Part shown: positions 1 to 13,399 of the stretch, in pieces
How the letters are laid out: every line of letters begins with the position of its first letter
Numbering within the stretch: position 1 is the stretch's first letter
NCBI GenBank assembly: GCA_037043015.1
Contig: CM073328.1
Location: 7,923,409-7,987,408 of the forward strand
Source of the DNA: Bryum argenteum
Lineage: Eukaryota; Streptophyta; Bryopsida; Bryales; Bryaceae
Length of the DNA stretch: 64,000 nt
Direction: 5' to 3'
The notes under the pieces: generated by a model
The model's input: the letters and a program-made list of their open reading frames with translations, nothing else
Told to the model about the DNA's origin: nothing
Databases searched by the model: none
Position numbers and translations under genes: made by a program

Positions 1-1624
1 TCATAAGATTGTCAATGTTCTTGTGAAGTTGTTGTTCACAAGTTTGACTCGTATGCAAAGGATTGCAAGGCATACGTAAAATTACTTGTAATTGCTCCTC
101 TAGGCTGTCCATGTGAAATGGCTCATGTGGAAAGTTGCTACTATCCATTACACTTTGATGATGATCATCCAAGTTAGCACCATTTTTGAAGTGGTTGTCT
201 TTTGGTTGAAGCAAAGGTAGGTGAGAATTGATAGAATGCAACAAAGGCTTTCCATGGCATGTTGGTCTTGAGCTTTGGGATTGAAAATTCAAATGGCTTC
301 CAATAGGTTGTTGAAGATTTGGCACAACATTATTGTTATTGCTTTTATACTCATTGACGTCTACTTTTGGAGATGGATTGAATAACCTCTTGAAATGAAT
401 TGGAGGTTTCGTTTGAGTTACACTATCTTTTGGATGAGTTTTTAGCGAGTCATCACTAGGGTGTTGTTGTTGTTGCATGATATTTTCAGGTGGAGGAATC
501 ATTGTGATTGATCCAAATGTTGTTGTATCATTTGTTGAAGGTAAGTTTTGTGAGGAAAATGGTTGCATACCTTTCATGAATGTTGTATGAGTACTATTGT
601 AAGGAACTGTTCTATTATTTTTCCTGAATTCTATTGCACGTCTTTTTCTAAGCTCTCGAGCTTGGAGCTTAAATCCATCCAGAGGTCCTTGAGAAGATAA
701 TGTTGGTTGCTCGCTAGGAACGGACCAGTTGTTTTTGAGCTTTTTTTGAGATTGCACATCCAAATCTTCCTCAAGCTTGTATTGGTCTCCATTTGCATTG
801 GTGGTGTGGGTTGATATTCTTGGAGTCAAAAGTGGAGAAGCACTCAATGGCTGTGGTAAGGGAAAATTTTGTCTATTGCATACATAATTTAACACAATTA
901 GGTCATTTTATACAAGAAAAAGGCAATGAGATTGAGTCATTGACATATTAGTTCCTAGACTTTTTTATATCTTAGTAAAAAATATGGCATCAAAGTCATA
1001 ATTATATAAAATAAAATATCAAATCTGTAATGGTACAACTTGATAATATTCATACATATGACTATAAGAACATCTTAACAAAAGGACTATTTAGGATTAC
1101 CTCAAGGCTGGATTGAAATGTGTTTCATGTCAAAAAAAAATTAAACAAAAAGACCATAAGTGAACTTACCTATTAATGTCTTGATTGGGATTTTCCTCAG
1201 TTACTTCCTTATTATCTGCACTTGAAGTAGGTACATTGGTAGGTTCCAACTTATCTTTTTTTTCGTATTGGTGAGAGAACTTTTTCAACAAATCAAACAT
1301 TTCTTTGTCAATTCCATCACCTGATGGTAGTTGAGGCCACCTATCACGGAATTCTAACCTTTCGGATTTTGTCAAATCCCAAAAGTTCTTGTTCTTCCCT
1401 TCTTCCATGTTAAATGAGAAAATTTGGACCTCATATTGTTCTAATCTATACCACCTCTTGTTGCAACTCTTGTAACTTCGATAATATCCTTTCTCTCGCA
1501 ATCTTTTTGCTATAATATTCCAATGCTCACTTGCTGTACGACTCTCAAGTTTCTCCTCTTCTTTGAGCGCAATATGTTCCTCTACTAAAACTCTTGTTTC
1601 TTGTAAACTCCATTCTCTTGCCAT
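1..1624 (-). CDS. Trihelix (Myb/SANT-like) DNA-binding protein, 3' end outside window
   Basis: Two coding exons are visible: 1170-1624 and 872 down to the window edge, with the intron at 873-1169. The donor is AG|GTAAGT and the acceptor CAATAG, and the join keeps the frame (..DIN-R-QNFPLP..). Residues about 4-60 form a trihelix/Myb-SANT-like domain: WSLQET near the start, W..I..RL..KGYYRS in the middle, then C.KRW..LEQYE. The second exon stays open for about 290 codons. It is rich in Asn, Gln, Ser and His and carries a basic stretch (ARELRKRRAIEFRK), as is common in plant transcription factors. I chose the Met at 1624 because the sequence just before it reads as a splice acceptor (TTTATGTAG), so an untranslated upstream exon is likely; an in-frame Met at 1651 is the alternative. 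Nuclear DNA binding is inferred from the family, and the target is unknown. Confidence 0.75.
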
Positions 1625-1651
1625 TTCTACATAAAGTATTGCAAATGTCAT

Positions 1652-3929
1652 GCAAAGTATACAAATATATTAAATGTGTGTTAAACAAAAAGTAAAAGTG
1701 ATTGTTTTGAATTTAATGTTTGCAATGTACTTTTGGCACACAAGTACAAAAACATGTAGATACAGTCTAGTAAGGTACCAACTTTAGTTAAATCATAAAT
1801 GTAATCTCTTTGGTTTCTTTATTGATATAAGAATGAGAATTTTTACAAATGGTAAAACACACTCTTTAAATTGAACAAAGATGCAAGTAAGTTTTTGGTA
1901 TGAGATTGGAATGATTTTACTCAAGTTTGTGATTTAGAGAATAACATACTTCATATATAGATGAATTTGTAATCTCATGAGAGTACCTCAAGTTTTTGAA
2001 CACAAATTTAGTAGCTTTTACGTGAGCCTTAGGAATATGGATCAGAGGTACTACATGATTTATTGAATGTGAACATGCTAGTGAATTTTGGTTAGTGAAA
2101 TACCAACAATTGTTCAAACCACCAAATTTTGTTTATTACGTGTTTAGATCATTCAAAATAGTGAATATTTAATATCTTTCTCATTATTTGATATATAGTC
2201 TAGACCTCTAGAACATGTCTTCAATGTCTTCATTTACTTCTTAGAACATATAAGCACCGACAATGAGAACATTATAAAAATAATATGTTTTGAATGAAAT
2301 GTTTATCAAAAACTTACAAACCACACCACCTTGCAATCTTTTCTTCCAATCAAATACCACCAATTCATCAACAAGAAAAAGGATTGCCTGAGTTCTACCT
2401 CATGTATTACTTATTCTCGATGTGTTGTACGATTGAATTTTGTATTCACCTAAACTAGGCTAGAAGCCTAAAGGAAAATGTAGGGTGGACAAAGATTTTA
2501 GTAAGAGCCAAGCTTGCCTCTTGGAAACCTATAAGATGCGACTTTTGATAACTTAATTCCTATATAATCAATGGTTGCGTCCTTTCATATTCCAATGGTT
2601 TTATATTTCTAATCATCCTAACCATAAACACATCAAGTCTTGGAACCCTACTCAATTATAATATGATACATTCCAATTAAGTTGGTACTCAAACAATGCA
2701 TACATAAATGTACTCAATTTAGTATTGAAGATTTCAAAATTTTATAGTTTGAGTATATTGTAATTATATATGAAAACAAGTATATTAGCGTCTACTCAAA
2801 TAGAATTGGTCTTGCTCTAATCAAACTTTATCCTACTTTGATTGAGTACAACTTGAACTTTTGCTAGGTTTGATCAATATAAACTATATGGCTTGCAAGT
2901 AGATTTTTACATTGAATTTACACATAATATATATCAAGTGGATTTAGAATAAGCGTCACCCTTTTATATGCTTCATAGTCAAGATATTAATTCCTCTCAA
3001 AAACTATGCCAAATCACAAAATAGTATACATACTACGTTATATTCCTTGAATCTAAACCAAAGTAAAACCCACAAAGCATACAAACACTCTAGTATCTAT
3101 AAAATCCATGACTAAATAGTAAAATAAGATTAAGTGGTAGAAATTAGTTTGAAAGAATATCTTGATATATAGAATTTACAATTGAACCTCATGCACTAAA
3201 GCACATGCCATGTCTTTAAGTATCTTGGATTAAACTAAGCTCTTTATCACAAGACCAGACTTAAATCAGAATTCAATTCAATATAGAAAGTTGAAATGGG
3301 ATGATGGATAAAGGAGATACAACTGATATGCTTTGTTTGACCGAGTCCAAGAAGTGTAAACTCAAACTAAGTTTGGATTTTTGAGTGAAAGGATTCGTAT
3401 GTTAAAATTTAACCTTGAGGAAAGTCAGTACTTGTACATTCTTAAGAGATCCCCTAATAAAATCCCTTTTTTTTAATTTAATTCATAACTTGTTCATGAA
3501 ACCATTAGCTAGGGGAACCCCCAATTAGTTACTTCCAAATTGCTAACAGTCCACAAAAACTTAATGTAGCTTCCTCGAAGAGCATGCAATTTTTCCGTTT
3601 TTTCAATCAAAGAATTATATTAGAAAACTTACACTAAAACTATTCCTATATAATGAATTCCAAGTAGAAAGTTGTTTAACTCTATTCCAAATCACTTTTA
3701 TGTAAGAAAACAATCATGAAGGAATTTATCTGTGATTCAAATCATTGTCTTGCGATAGCAAAACATGCCCCAAGATTCAAAATTCTAAAACAGAAGTTAC
3801 TTGCTTCAAAAGACATGCCATAACATGATACCGTCTTGGATGTACCTCCAAACTTCTCAACACCTAGTTTTAGTCTTGACTTAACAGATTCTCTCATTCA
3901 TATACATTGGATGAAGAAATGTTGACTCA
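1652..3929. other. AT-rich intergenic region, no gene recognised
   Basis: No conserved coding frame, RNA gene or terminal-repeat element could be recognised. The open frames here are short and of biased AT-rich composition. The right part probably includes 3' flanking sequence of the LEA-2-like gene. Confidence 0.6.
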
Positions 3930-4831
3930 TTAAGATTTTGAGCCCTTCATAGCAATCAACTCACAATCACACATAGACCACGCCAAACCACCGCTGGAAT
4001 TGGTTTGGGAGAAGGTACCATTGGGCGGCGTCTTGATGATCGTCTCACATGTTTTTCTTATCCACCTAGCTTTGCGGAAGGAGTTCATGACCCGGAATGT
4101 AAGCTCCGTACCGCTTGCCTTTCGGAGCTCTAGATCCAACAACAACGCCAACTCCTTCTTTAATGGGTACCCGTCTCCTCTCAAGTCCAACATCATGGTG
4201 CGACTCTTTCTTGGCTTCACTCTGATTCCCAGAGGCACCTCCTGTCGCACAATCTGCTGCCCCTTGAACTCCACCGTCACAACCATACGACGGAAAGTGG
4301 TGAATGTGGTGTAGCATTTTGGTAACTCGTTCGGATTCCATGCCTTGAGATTCACGTTGAACTCACTCCTCACCTGCCATGCATGCATCATTGCTAATAT
4401 CTCAACTTAGCTACAAACCAATTGGAGAATTCGATGTTCTTCAAAAAAGCTATCTGATTCATTGATAGCTCAATCGATGATAATACCTGATATGCCGTGT
4501 CGGTGGCGTTCTGGTACACAACCATATCGCGGATGTTCACATCCTCCAGGCTTACAGCGGGCGGCAATAAACAGTCAATCAGTGTCAAGATGAGCCACGC
4601 TCCTGAGAGGATGATGGTCACAATGATTAAGAGACAAAATACCGCACATGCATCTGCAAGCCGCTCTTCCCATGATCTTGGGATCTCGACAGCTACAGAG
4701 CAATTCTCTTCAATGGCCCTCTCACACGACATCGACTGATCGGTCATTGCTGCTGCTGCTGCTGCTACACTCTGTGCAACTCTGCCCTCCATCTGTTGAT
4801 CTGGAATTCGATGTTCTCCTTCGATCTCCAT
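3930..4831 (-). CDS. LEA-2 / NDR1-HIN1-like membrane-anchored protein
   Basis: Exons 4487-4831 and 3930-4373 are joined across a 113-bp intron (donor CAG|GTATTA, acceptor GGCAG|GTG), giving 262 residues in phase 0. The N-terminus is polar with an alanine run. One strong membrane segment follows at residues 62-88 (ADACAVFCLLIIVTIILSG..). The rest fits the LEA-2 beta-sandwich of NDR1/HIN1-like proteins: VNLKAWNPNE, CYTTF, VTVEFKGQQI and a late C-D-C motif. The family comprises type II membrane proteins at the plasma membrane or ER, linked to stress and pathogen responses; that role is inferred. The first good Met is at 4831. An upstream frame continues without ATG to 4897, and a TATA-like box lies about 65 bp upstream of the Met. 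Confidence 0.75.
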
Positions 4832-4895
4832 TGCTAGACGCCTGATCAATACTCCTGACGAGTAGTGCAAGTATCGGTCGAGCGTATCACCGCTC

Positions 4896-4904
4896 AATTT
4901 ATAA
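4896..4904 (-). promoter_or_regulatory. TATA-like box of the LEA-2-like gene
   Basis: The minus strand reads TTATAAATT about 65-73 bp upstream of the chosen start codon, the right distance for a core promoter with a short leader. Confidence 0.4.
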
Positions 4905-6095
4905 CCTAAGAGTGCCGCTCAAGATCCTTCCATGTGGATTCTGTAAGGTACACGCTAGCACATCGCTTGTCACACGGTGTGCATTATGAAGAGCAGGCAT
5001 ATGCCTGGAGTTGGTGAAAGTCGGCCATCACGGTAGGGCGTGGGGAAAGTGACAACTTGCCGACTAAGTGACGAGCCAAGGATTATGAAGAGTTTATGAA
5101 GAGGTGCAAGTCAACTAAAAAAGTTGGAAGTAATCAATAAATGAGCATGTTGGCAAGGCCTTAGGTTTGACTGATGATCATTAAGATCGTGTAGTATTCT
5201 TGGATGAAACAAAAAATTAATCGAATTTGCTCTAATGGGTGCAATTGATGTTTGTTTCTGAATTGAGAAGAAGTGTTAGAATAGTATAACAACTTGTCGA
5301 GTTTGGAGGGTGATGATGTGGGGTTGCATGACTTTGAGTGGCCTTGGTATTATATATGGGATTGAGGGAAGAATGGTTTAGTACATGTATTGAGAAATTT
5401 TAGAGTGAGACTTAATTCATACGTTCAATGCATAGCATTTGGATCCTGCCAATTTGATTTTTCAACATGATAATGACCTGAAACAAACATAAAGAGTGTG
5501 CATTGTTGGCTGAATTCACAAGAATTTGTCATTTTAAAGTGGTATTGGCAATCTCGATAAATGAATCTAATCAAACACTAGTACGCTCTGACGCTCTTCC
5601 AATGGACTTTTGAGTTTTCTTGCTTTTGGAAAGCTGGAATACCTATTCAAATTTGCGAGACATTGTGGGCAACTTGAAGTCATAAATGCTTTATATCCAA
5701 TTAGGGCAGCGGGACCTGAATTGATGACACCAATATCAGACAAAAGAAGACCTTTGATGGAACAAAACGCACCATGGAACAACTCATTCATAGTGAACAG
5801 GTGCTCTTGATTCAATATACATCTCACAAATTCATCACTGAGTATATGTATTGATAAGTATTTTAGGTATATACAACCCTACTATGGTTTTCTCCATAAG
5901 CTAGGCCTATAGGCCGGGTTGAAATTCAAAAAAAGAATTTGATTCTCGGATTTGAGTTGTTCATACATCGGTACAACACATTCCTTGTAACGTACAACAC
6001 ATTTATCTACCACAATGTTTATCGTGGATCCATGTCCCCTACATCGATACCACCTCCACATTCACCAGTAATGACTTATTACTCTATTAAACCTG
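4905..6095. other. Intergenic region upstream of the LEA-2-like gene
   Basis: No gene was recognised. A roughly 50-bp block at 5361-5410 recurs near 10744-10794. Short open frames on both strands around 5570-5830 resemble nothing I know. Confidence 0.5.
5361..5410 (+). repeat. Dispersed repeat fragment, copy at 5.4 kb
   Basis: The block ending in TGTATTGAGAAATTTTAGAG is nearly identical to 10744-10794. It is a short shared remnant of an unidentified repeat. Confidence 0.55.
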
Positions 6096-6099
6096 TTAA

Positions 6100-6359
6100 C
6101 CCCTAAAGGTCCTTGATACAAAATTGTTTAAATTATCAAAAAGAACCTTCTTCTACTTCAGGTGCAAAGAAACTCAATCTTAGCATTGGTTAGAAGATCC
6201 AACCGTAGGATCTTGAAGTTAACTTGACCCTTTTCTCGAATGTCAAATTTGAACCGTTAATTTTTCTCCAATTTTGAGATTATAATGGTCAAAGTTGGCT
6301 GAATTTTCTCCCTGCGGAAATTCCAAAAAGCGATTTCCGCTTTCTTGGACCTTTAGGGG
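6100..6359. mobile_element. piggyBac-like MITE, 260 bp, TTAA on both sides
   Basis: The left end is CCCCTAAAGGTCC and the right end GGACCTTTAGGGG, a perfect 13-bp inverted repeat. TTAA stands directly outside each end (6096-6099 and 6360-6363). There is no coding capacity. An interior motif around AATCCAACCGTAGGATC is shared with related elements at 13.4 and 38.6 kb. CCC...GGG termini with TTAA duplication are the hallmark of the piggyBac superfamily; the assignment rests on the termini only. Confidence 0.7.
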
Positions 6360-6528
6360 TTAACTAAGATTTTTACCTTCTTCTCACGCATACCTTCACC
6401 TTTGGGTATTTGTATGAATGCCTCTCCACAATGCAAACCATTACCTTGAAGTTGTAAAACATAAAATTGTAGAGGCAAGAAGCCAAATTCCTTGTAAGTC
6501 CCATCACGTAGATTATACATTTACTTTA

Positions 6529-6784
6529 AACCCCAATTCCGTTAAAATGGCACTATGACATGTGCCATTTTGTCACACTAGATCTTACATTTGTGCTCAT
6601 ATAAAATGGTATATTCTGTAATATCACAATTATTTTTGTAATATCACTTCTTTATATACATTGTCACTCATTTTCCCTAATATCACCTTAAAATTCTGTT
6701 ATATCACATGGTTTTTGAACTATAGTTTAGAAAGTTGAGGTGTGCCATTGTACCCGAATAATGCCATTTTAACGGATTGGGGTT
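6529..6784 (+). mobile_element. MITE family 1, copy A
   Basis: This is a 256-bp element with a 24-bp terminal inverted repeat starting AACCCCAATTCCGTTAAAAT. A second copy with the same orientation lies at 8254-8510. The interior has repeated TAATATCAC/TGTCAC motifs. A 4-bp TTTA flanks this copy, but the superfamily is uncertain. Its right end abuts the 3' end of the F-box pseudogene and supplies that frame's last codons and stop. Confidence 0.75.
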
Positions 6785-7936
6785 TTTACCACTTCTGTAA
6801 CACTCATGCATATATTAAAAAGTGCAGGAATGAGAATGTATACACCACCCATGCACTTCACTATATCGATTTTATAGCTTCCAGCTGGAAATTCATACTC
6901 CGCATTCCAGTTTTGGAAACTGGGGATGAAATCCTTCAGAGCAAATCGGTCAGCGAGTTTCCACCGGCCGGCATTGTCGTCTACTTCGAATAATCTCACT
7001 TCACCCTTGCTTAGCATCTCATTTTGGTCTCTGTATGTGGGCATGGCGTTTCCATCGAATTCAAGCTCAGCACACACGAGCTTCCCTCCCACAATTGCAC
7101 ATGGAGATTCATTATAGTCATTGTAATTGCGATTCAAGTAGATCATAGGACCAACATGATCCCATGGAACTGGCTCGTGGAATACTGAAGAATTCCAACA
7201 CATGGTGCTGGATTTGTGAACAAAAAGCCGGTCTCGAAACAGTAGCAAGACCTTGTAGGCGTTAGCACAGTCTTCTTCCACAAGGTGAGCTCGAGCGCCG
7301 TGGTAATCCCACCGAGTAGACTCTGCGCTGGCAGGTGCAGGAAGCACCCTATACTCTTTTGTTAAATAATGGGTTGCTCACAAGAAGCGGTATCCATGGG
7401 CTAGGCATCTTGGGATGAAGGTCGTTCTTGTCATTCCAAGCTTGACGTGCGTACTGGTTCATGGTTTTGACAACGAACAACAACAATGATCCTGAACCAG
7501 CAAGGAGATTGCCAAAGTCATAACTCTCACGTAACCTGATTTTGCCACCGAGAAGATGCTCGAGAGAAGGGAGAATGTGGGGCTGTTGCGTGGGATGATG
7601 GATGCCAGACCAACTCCACAAGCTCCTTGGATTCTGTCGCTTGCTTTGCTGCACCTGGTGACGAGCTCCTCTCTGGTTTCCGTTTCTTCGATGCATCTGG
7701 TGTTGGGGGAAAGAGACGCTCTGTAAATTTCGACGGGAAGTACCAGTCCATGGAATCGTCTCGGTATCGAGCCTGTTCTGTGTAAATGATGCTTTCCGAT
7801 ACCAGTGCTGTAAACTGTTTGCACACAAGCTTCAGTCGCACAAGCTCACGGACGGAGAGGATGCGACTGAGCCCCGCAAATACTGCATTCCTGATTGATG
7901 GCCTTAAGATGTAGGTGACTGATTGATCTGAAGACC
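6785..7936 (-). pseudogene. F-box protein pseudogene with two frameshifts
   Basis: The minus strand encodes an F-box motif (GLSRILSVRELVRLKLVCKQF, about 7810-7900). A linker with a basic KKRKPER stretch follows, then a C-terminal region typical of plant F-box proteins with kelch-like or F-box-associated domains (LEHLLGG, then VSNPL, then KEYRVLPAPA). The frame changes twice. One change is near 7560-7600, after the linker. The other is in an AAAA run near 7360, where one extra base separates NPLFNK from EYRVLPAP. The final open frame ends within the flanking MITE. Neighbouring genes have clean frames, so real decay is more likely than sequencing error. The 5' end is unclear; a possible upstream exon near 8100-8160 was not convincing. 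Confidence 0.7.
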
Positions 7937-8253
7937 ACAATCCAATCAGAATCCATAAATGTCATCGGTTATAATACTGAGAGAATTACTCATATTTGAC
8001 AAGCTGCAAGCCTCTCGCTAAGCATAGCTTCAATCACGCATAACTTACAGATGTGAGAATCGTGAGTTATGTCGTGTGAAAGTCATGTAAATTTAGAACC
8101 AGGTGCAAGGGGATCGAAGTACCTGTAATTGTTGCATTAGCAGGATTTGATTTCGGTAAGCATGTCATGTCGAGGATTGAATGTTCTGGTGGAGTATGTT
8201 CCGCTGGGCATGAATGCTTCGTAGTAAACACACCGTTTAAGCTAAGCCCACCA

Positions 8254-8510
8254 AACCCCAATTCCGTTAAAATGGCACTATGCCATGTGCCATCTTGTCA
8301 CACTAGATCTTACACTTGTGCTCATATAAAATGGTATATTCTGTAATATCACAATTTTTTTTGTAATATCACTTCTTTATATACAGTGTCACTCATTTTC
8401 CCTAATATCACCTTAAAATTCTGTTATATCACATGGTTTTTGAACTACAATTCAAAAAGTTAAGGTGTGCCATTTTACCGGAATAATGCCATTTTAACGG
8501 AATTGGGGTT
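8254..8510 (+). mobile_element. MITE family 1, copy B
   Basis: This 257-bp copy is about 95% similar to 6529-6784 and in the same orientation. Its 24-bp terminal inverted repeats are intact. The two copies bracket the F-box pseudogene. Confidence 0.8.
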
Positions 8511-11500
8511 GACCCTCTTTCTGATTGGTACTATTAGAGTGGTGATATTCTAACTAGATAGTTTCTCAAATTCTTGCGTGATATATATATTTATATATAC
8601 TTTACATCATGCTTTTCTAACTTCATTTTTTACTTTTTTTTCTTCTATATTTTATTTTTTATAGATTTTTTTAGACTTGGTTTATTTCGTGCCCGTTTTT
8701 ACATCAAAAAGTATTTTACTAAAATATTTCCAAAAAAGTAACATACTTATTTATAAAATGCCATAATCTTGACTTTGCATGAGGTTAAGAAATTTTTCAA
8801 GAAATTTTGTAAAAATAGAATAGTAATATAAGTACTACAAAAACGAGAATTGTAAAAAAAATTAGGTTTATCGAACTCAAAAACTTAAAATTAGTTAAGT
8901 ATTTGGCACTACATTACCAAAATTGGTCATGCTCGTACAATGGTATTACACATTCAGGTAAGCCAAAATGGCTATTGGGATTTGGGCAACCTAGATGAAG
9001 GGGTATAAGCAATAGTTTTGCCCAAGATTTTTACTAGGTGCTCTCAATACTACAACTGAAGGTGTATGTAATAAATTTGCAAAGCCAAATTTCAATATGT
9101 AAATCTTCATCTAGAATTTTTCCCTTTGCCATCAACTCCAACTTTGGATACGCTTTGCAAAATGGTACTGAATTTTGATGAAAATAGCAATGTCGATGCT
9201 AAAAGCTGCTCCTACTCAATAGTCAACTTTCATCTGAAATTCTTCACATCATTTGGCAAAGAAGTGCTCCAAAGATTGCAACACGAAAACAAACTAGATC
9301 TTACTGCTACGATGAATATTTGAAAACCTCAAATAGACATAGCATTGAGAGCGTTTGGTTTAGCATGCACTCTATGTGCAGAAAGGGGCACAACTAGGAG
9401 TTTTCCTTCTATTAATTATATAAAATCTACCACATACACAAAGTTGATAATTTTTGTTGCATCACCTTCCTTGTTACTTTGCTCATTCACAAAAAATTCT
9501 TCCTGGCTATTTTTGGTTTGAAGTCTTGAATCTGAAATTTGTATGGTTATTGAGCATGTTATCTTACAGTGTATATCCCGTGAATAAGGTCCATGGGGTT
9601 TTTAGAAACTTTTTAGGGTGTTACGAAATATGCCTTCCGCAACTCTAGAGAAGTTTTTTCAAGAAAACAAAAACAAAACAAAGATCCTATTGCTAAAAAA
9701 TTGTCGGTACACTTGCGGTTTTTGAATCTGTCATTATTTAGTTTGCAATGGTTTTAAGAAATAAAAACTAAAAATCATCACAAAAATAAGGCTTTGTATG
9801 ATTTTTTGTATTAAAAGCTCAGAATTAATATGATTGGCTAGAATTTCCATGTTTCAAGCTAAAACAAGAAATGTCAATTATAATCCAATGACATTACCAT
9901 TAGTTTTTGATATGATAATATTGGAAAGAGTAAGCAATGTTAGATGGATTGCTATGAAAGAAAACCACTATTATTGTTTACACCACTGCAAATTTGTTTG
10001 ATGATTATATAGACGACTGGAGATGTTTTAGAGAGATTCAATCATGAACTTCGTGTGCTATTTACATATTGCACACGTTATTTGTGAGATATACGTTCGA
10101 CAACATGTTACTGTAAACCCTTAAGAATTTGGCAATAACGTGAAGTAAACAAGTTTTTTGCAAATTGTTTTCAAGTTTAGAGAGGCAATTGAATATTGAG
10201 TGTTGAACAAAAATACAAGTTGTTTTTACAACTTTTGTAGGTATCAATTTATGAATCTCATTCACCTTTTTCAACAAGCTTTTTTTGAGAATAAAATGTA
10301 AAATGTTTTGGCATAAGCCGAATCATTGCAAAGACATCTTTGGGTCATGCATGTGAGCGTTTTGCAATAATAGACTTGTTTACTAGCTCCACGTTATTGC
10401 TAAGTGCTTGAGAATTACAGCGACGTGTGCTAAAAAGTACACCTCCCACATTGAGTGTATAATCTGTGAAGGACATATGTTCATGATTGAATCTACACAA
10501 CCTCTTATACCAATTATATGAATATATTAAAGTGTAAAGTATTGATACAAACCTAAATATTTGATAACATTTGCAATAGTCCATTTAGCTTTTTTAGAGA
10601 AGTGACTCACTTAGAACAGACAAACTGATGTGGAGTGAGGCAATGCATCTCACAACCACAAGTAATACCTTCTTGTGACTTAATTGTATTATCACATCGA
10701 TACAATGTTACATCGACCAACCTCTTACATGTTTCAAAAATAGGATTAAGGGAAGAATGTATCAATACATGTATTGAGAAATTTTAGAGTGAGAAACCTC
10801 CCAACGGCGTAGCCAAGAAGTAGTCTGACTACGCTGCACATGTTCTTCCTCCTTGAGAGAACCTTGGCCTTTATTTGTTGTGTGAACAAAGTGGTTTCAG
10901 ATCCAAAGGTTGTTATGGATTAGCATAGTGTGGGAAGATTAATATTGGCCAAACGACGTCGAAGGTTTAAACTAATCACAATTCGTTACCGTCTCGCCAG
11001 CTTCTTACTGATCACTAGCTATTATACAAGTGAAAGGTGCACGTACAAATGCCAACTACACCATTATGAGAGACCTCCCACATGAATGTTAGAATTCTTA
11101 GAGAGTGTCGAGGATTATTGAGCTTCAATTACTCTCAATGAGAGTCAGAACTTATTTAGGAGCATGTCTTAGCGTAGTGCACGTGTTATAGCTGCTAAGG
11201 GTAGGGTGGGTAGTTTATCTCGAGTTCCCGACTTGCGTAAGCAAAACTGAGTTTTAGATTGAACTTTTCTTATTTTTGATTCTACATGCCTCAAATCCAT
11301 GGAAGTATGACCAATTGCAATGGTAATCCTATTCAATTCATTGTTTTATTCAGTTTCCTTACATTTGTTGAATTTCAAATAATGTGACTAAACTTAGCTT
11401 TGGCAGTGGGTGTATAAAGTCTCCTAGGCCCATTTGGAAGGCTAAATTTAGTATACTTTTAAATACAGGCCCTCCAAGTGGACCTATGGACTTTATATTG

Positions 11501-13399
11501 CAAGACTAAATCCACGACCCACTTTGTAAAATAGGGTTTGAGTTAAGACCAACTTCAACTCCAAATGTGCTCAAGTCCAAATGGACCTAAGGCCAAGTGG
11601 GCAAATATAAAGTAGCATCGTAAAAACTCGTTGGCTAGGATGCCGTATATCTTTAGAAAGCCATACACTTGTAAGGTCCCTCCCTTAACCTCATAGAGAC
11701 CCTTGCGAGGCTCATTTTTTCATCCAATATTTTATCCTTCTTCGTCCAAATTGGGCCCCTAGTTGGTTTTTACTCCGGGTGATTCTCTTCTTAGAAGAGC
11801 TCCTCTGATGAGGGAATCCTCCTAGTTGGGCCTCTCGGCCGACCTCCTTGTACCCTCCGCCCCCTCTCAAAAGGGCCTCAGGCCTCCTATACCTTAGAGC
11901 TAGCCACTGCTCAAATAAATTGCAAATCCAAAACATCCGGAGGCACTATAAGAAATCGACAAATTTAAGAAGTCTTCTAAGTTGGAAAGATCTCTGTTAT
12001 GATGTCTTGTTATCTTGGAGTCTAGCAAGATGCCTTGTAGGATGGGAAGATGTAGGGTTGTTTTGAAAATGTCTTCCTCTAGGAGGGTCATAGGGGCACT
12101 CAACAATGCGGAAAGACTTGAAGACATTCAAAGATACGTAGATGTTTTATGAAATGTGTTTGAAAACATCTTGGTAGACATGAAATTTTCAAGTTGGCAA
12201 GAATTTCCAGTTTCACGGAGTAAAAGACTCTAAAGGTTACTGGTATGGGTTTAATAAATAGCCTCGTTGCAAAAGCATCATGATAATGGGCAACGGGTTT
12301 GCATGAGCAAAAAGAAAAAGAAACTTCATCCTTTTAAATACTCTTTTGTTTTTGTGCATTATAATTTTATTTTCTACAACTAAATATATTCAAATATAAA
12401 TTTCATGATATTAATCTTGTAATTTCAGATTTTTCCATTGGTCTAATTTTACTTATATTTGTTGAATATATGTGAAGTTGTTAAGTTTTTCTATATTGAA
12501 ACTGTGATGGTGAGTTGAGATGTTATGTTGATGCATATAATCATAGGTTCATGTATTGCCCTCACATAGAGGTTTACAAATATTCATGTGAGTTTTTTAG
12601 GTTGCAAATGTAATAATGTTTATTTTCCCCAACTTCGTAGACTCCAAGTTTTGTTCTTAGTTTACATGGAAGTTTGCATGGATGTGAATGTAGATGTGTA
12701 ATGTGATTGTTGCAAAATGTGCGAGAAACATTTAGGGGCATTTATAAAGTGGTCAGCCCGTCCAACGAAGATGACAAGGAACATCGAAAGCAAGAGGTAA
12801 GGTTGCCTCGTAGGGTACAAGATACCAGTAATAGAGATGATTGTAAGAGCCAACAAGGAAAGCCACACCAAAGGTAACAGGTCCTCCAAAAGCAACCTAT
12901 GTGGACGCAATGAAGGAGGTAGGAAAGCAAAAATTAACAAAGGTTGCGGAGAAACAGACATTCACTTCAACAAAGGCATCTAAAACAAAATGAATAAAGG
13001 GCGTTGGAGCAGGTCAGCGATTATGGTGTATAGTACATGTGGACGCTAGGAAGTAAACCATTGCAACCTTAACTACAAAATATAGTATACAAATGATCCA
13101 TAGTCAAAAGAATTGCAAAAATGATAGACGCATCTAGATGAATACTTGACAAGGCAATCTTCCATCTTTATGATTCAATTCCAATTCGCATTTCGATGAT
13201 TCAATTTCAATTTCAATGGCAATTTCAAGTTTCACTGTAATTTTGTCAAGCTAGAGATACCTAATATACAAGATATTGAATCAATGTAAAAACATTTTTG
13301 GTTTCCTTAACAAAAATCTAGTTGCCTTAAGATCAAGAACCAATATTGATGACATTTTTAACTTTGTCATACATTTCACATCACAAACAAGAACTCTAA
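8511..13399. other. AT-rich gene-poor region
   Basis: No conserved coding frame could be recognised over nearly 5 kb. The only repeat noted is the 50-bp block at 10744-10794. The segment 11640-12060 is less AT-rich and may be old transposon sequence, but no domain or terminus identifies it. Confidence 0.5.
10744..10794 (+). repeat. Dispersed repeat fragment, copy at 10.7 kb
   Basis: Matches 5361-5410 with a few substitutions. Sequence on either side differs, so only this fragment is shared. Confidence 0.55.

Noticed and set aside
1917-2117. 66-codon minus-strand frame near the trihelix gene
   Set aside because: Its AT-rich composition and lack of domain or splice link point to a chance frame.
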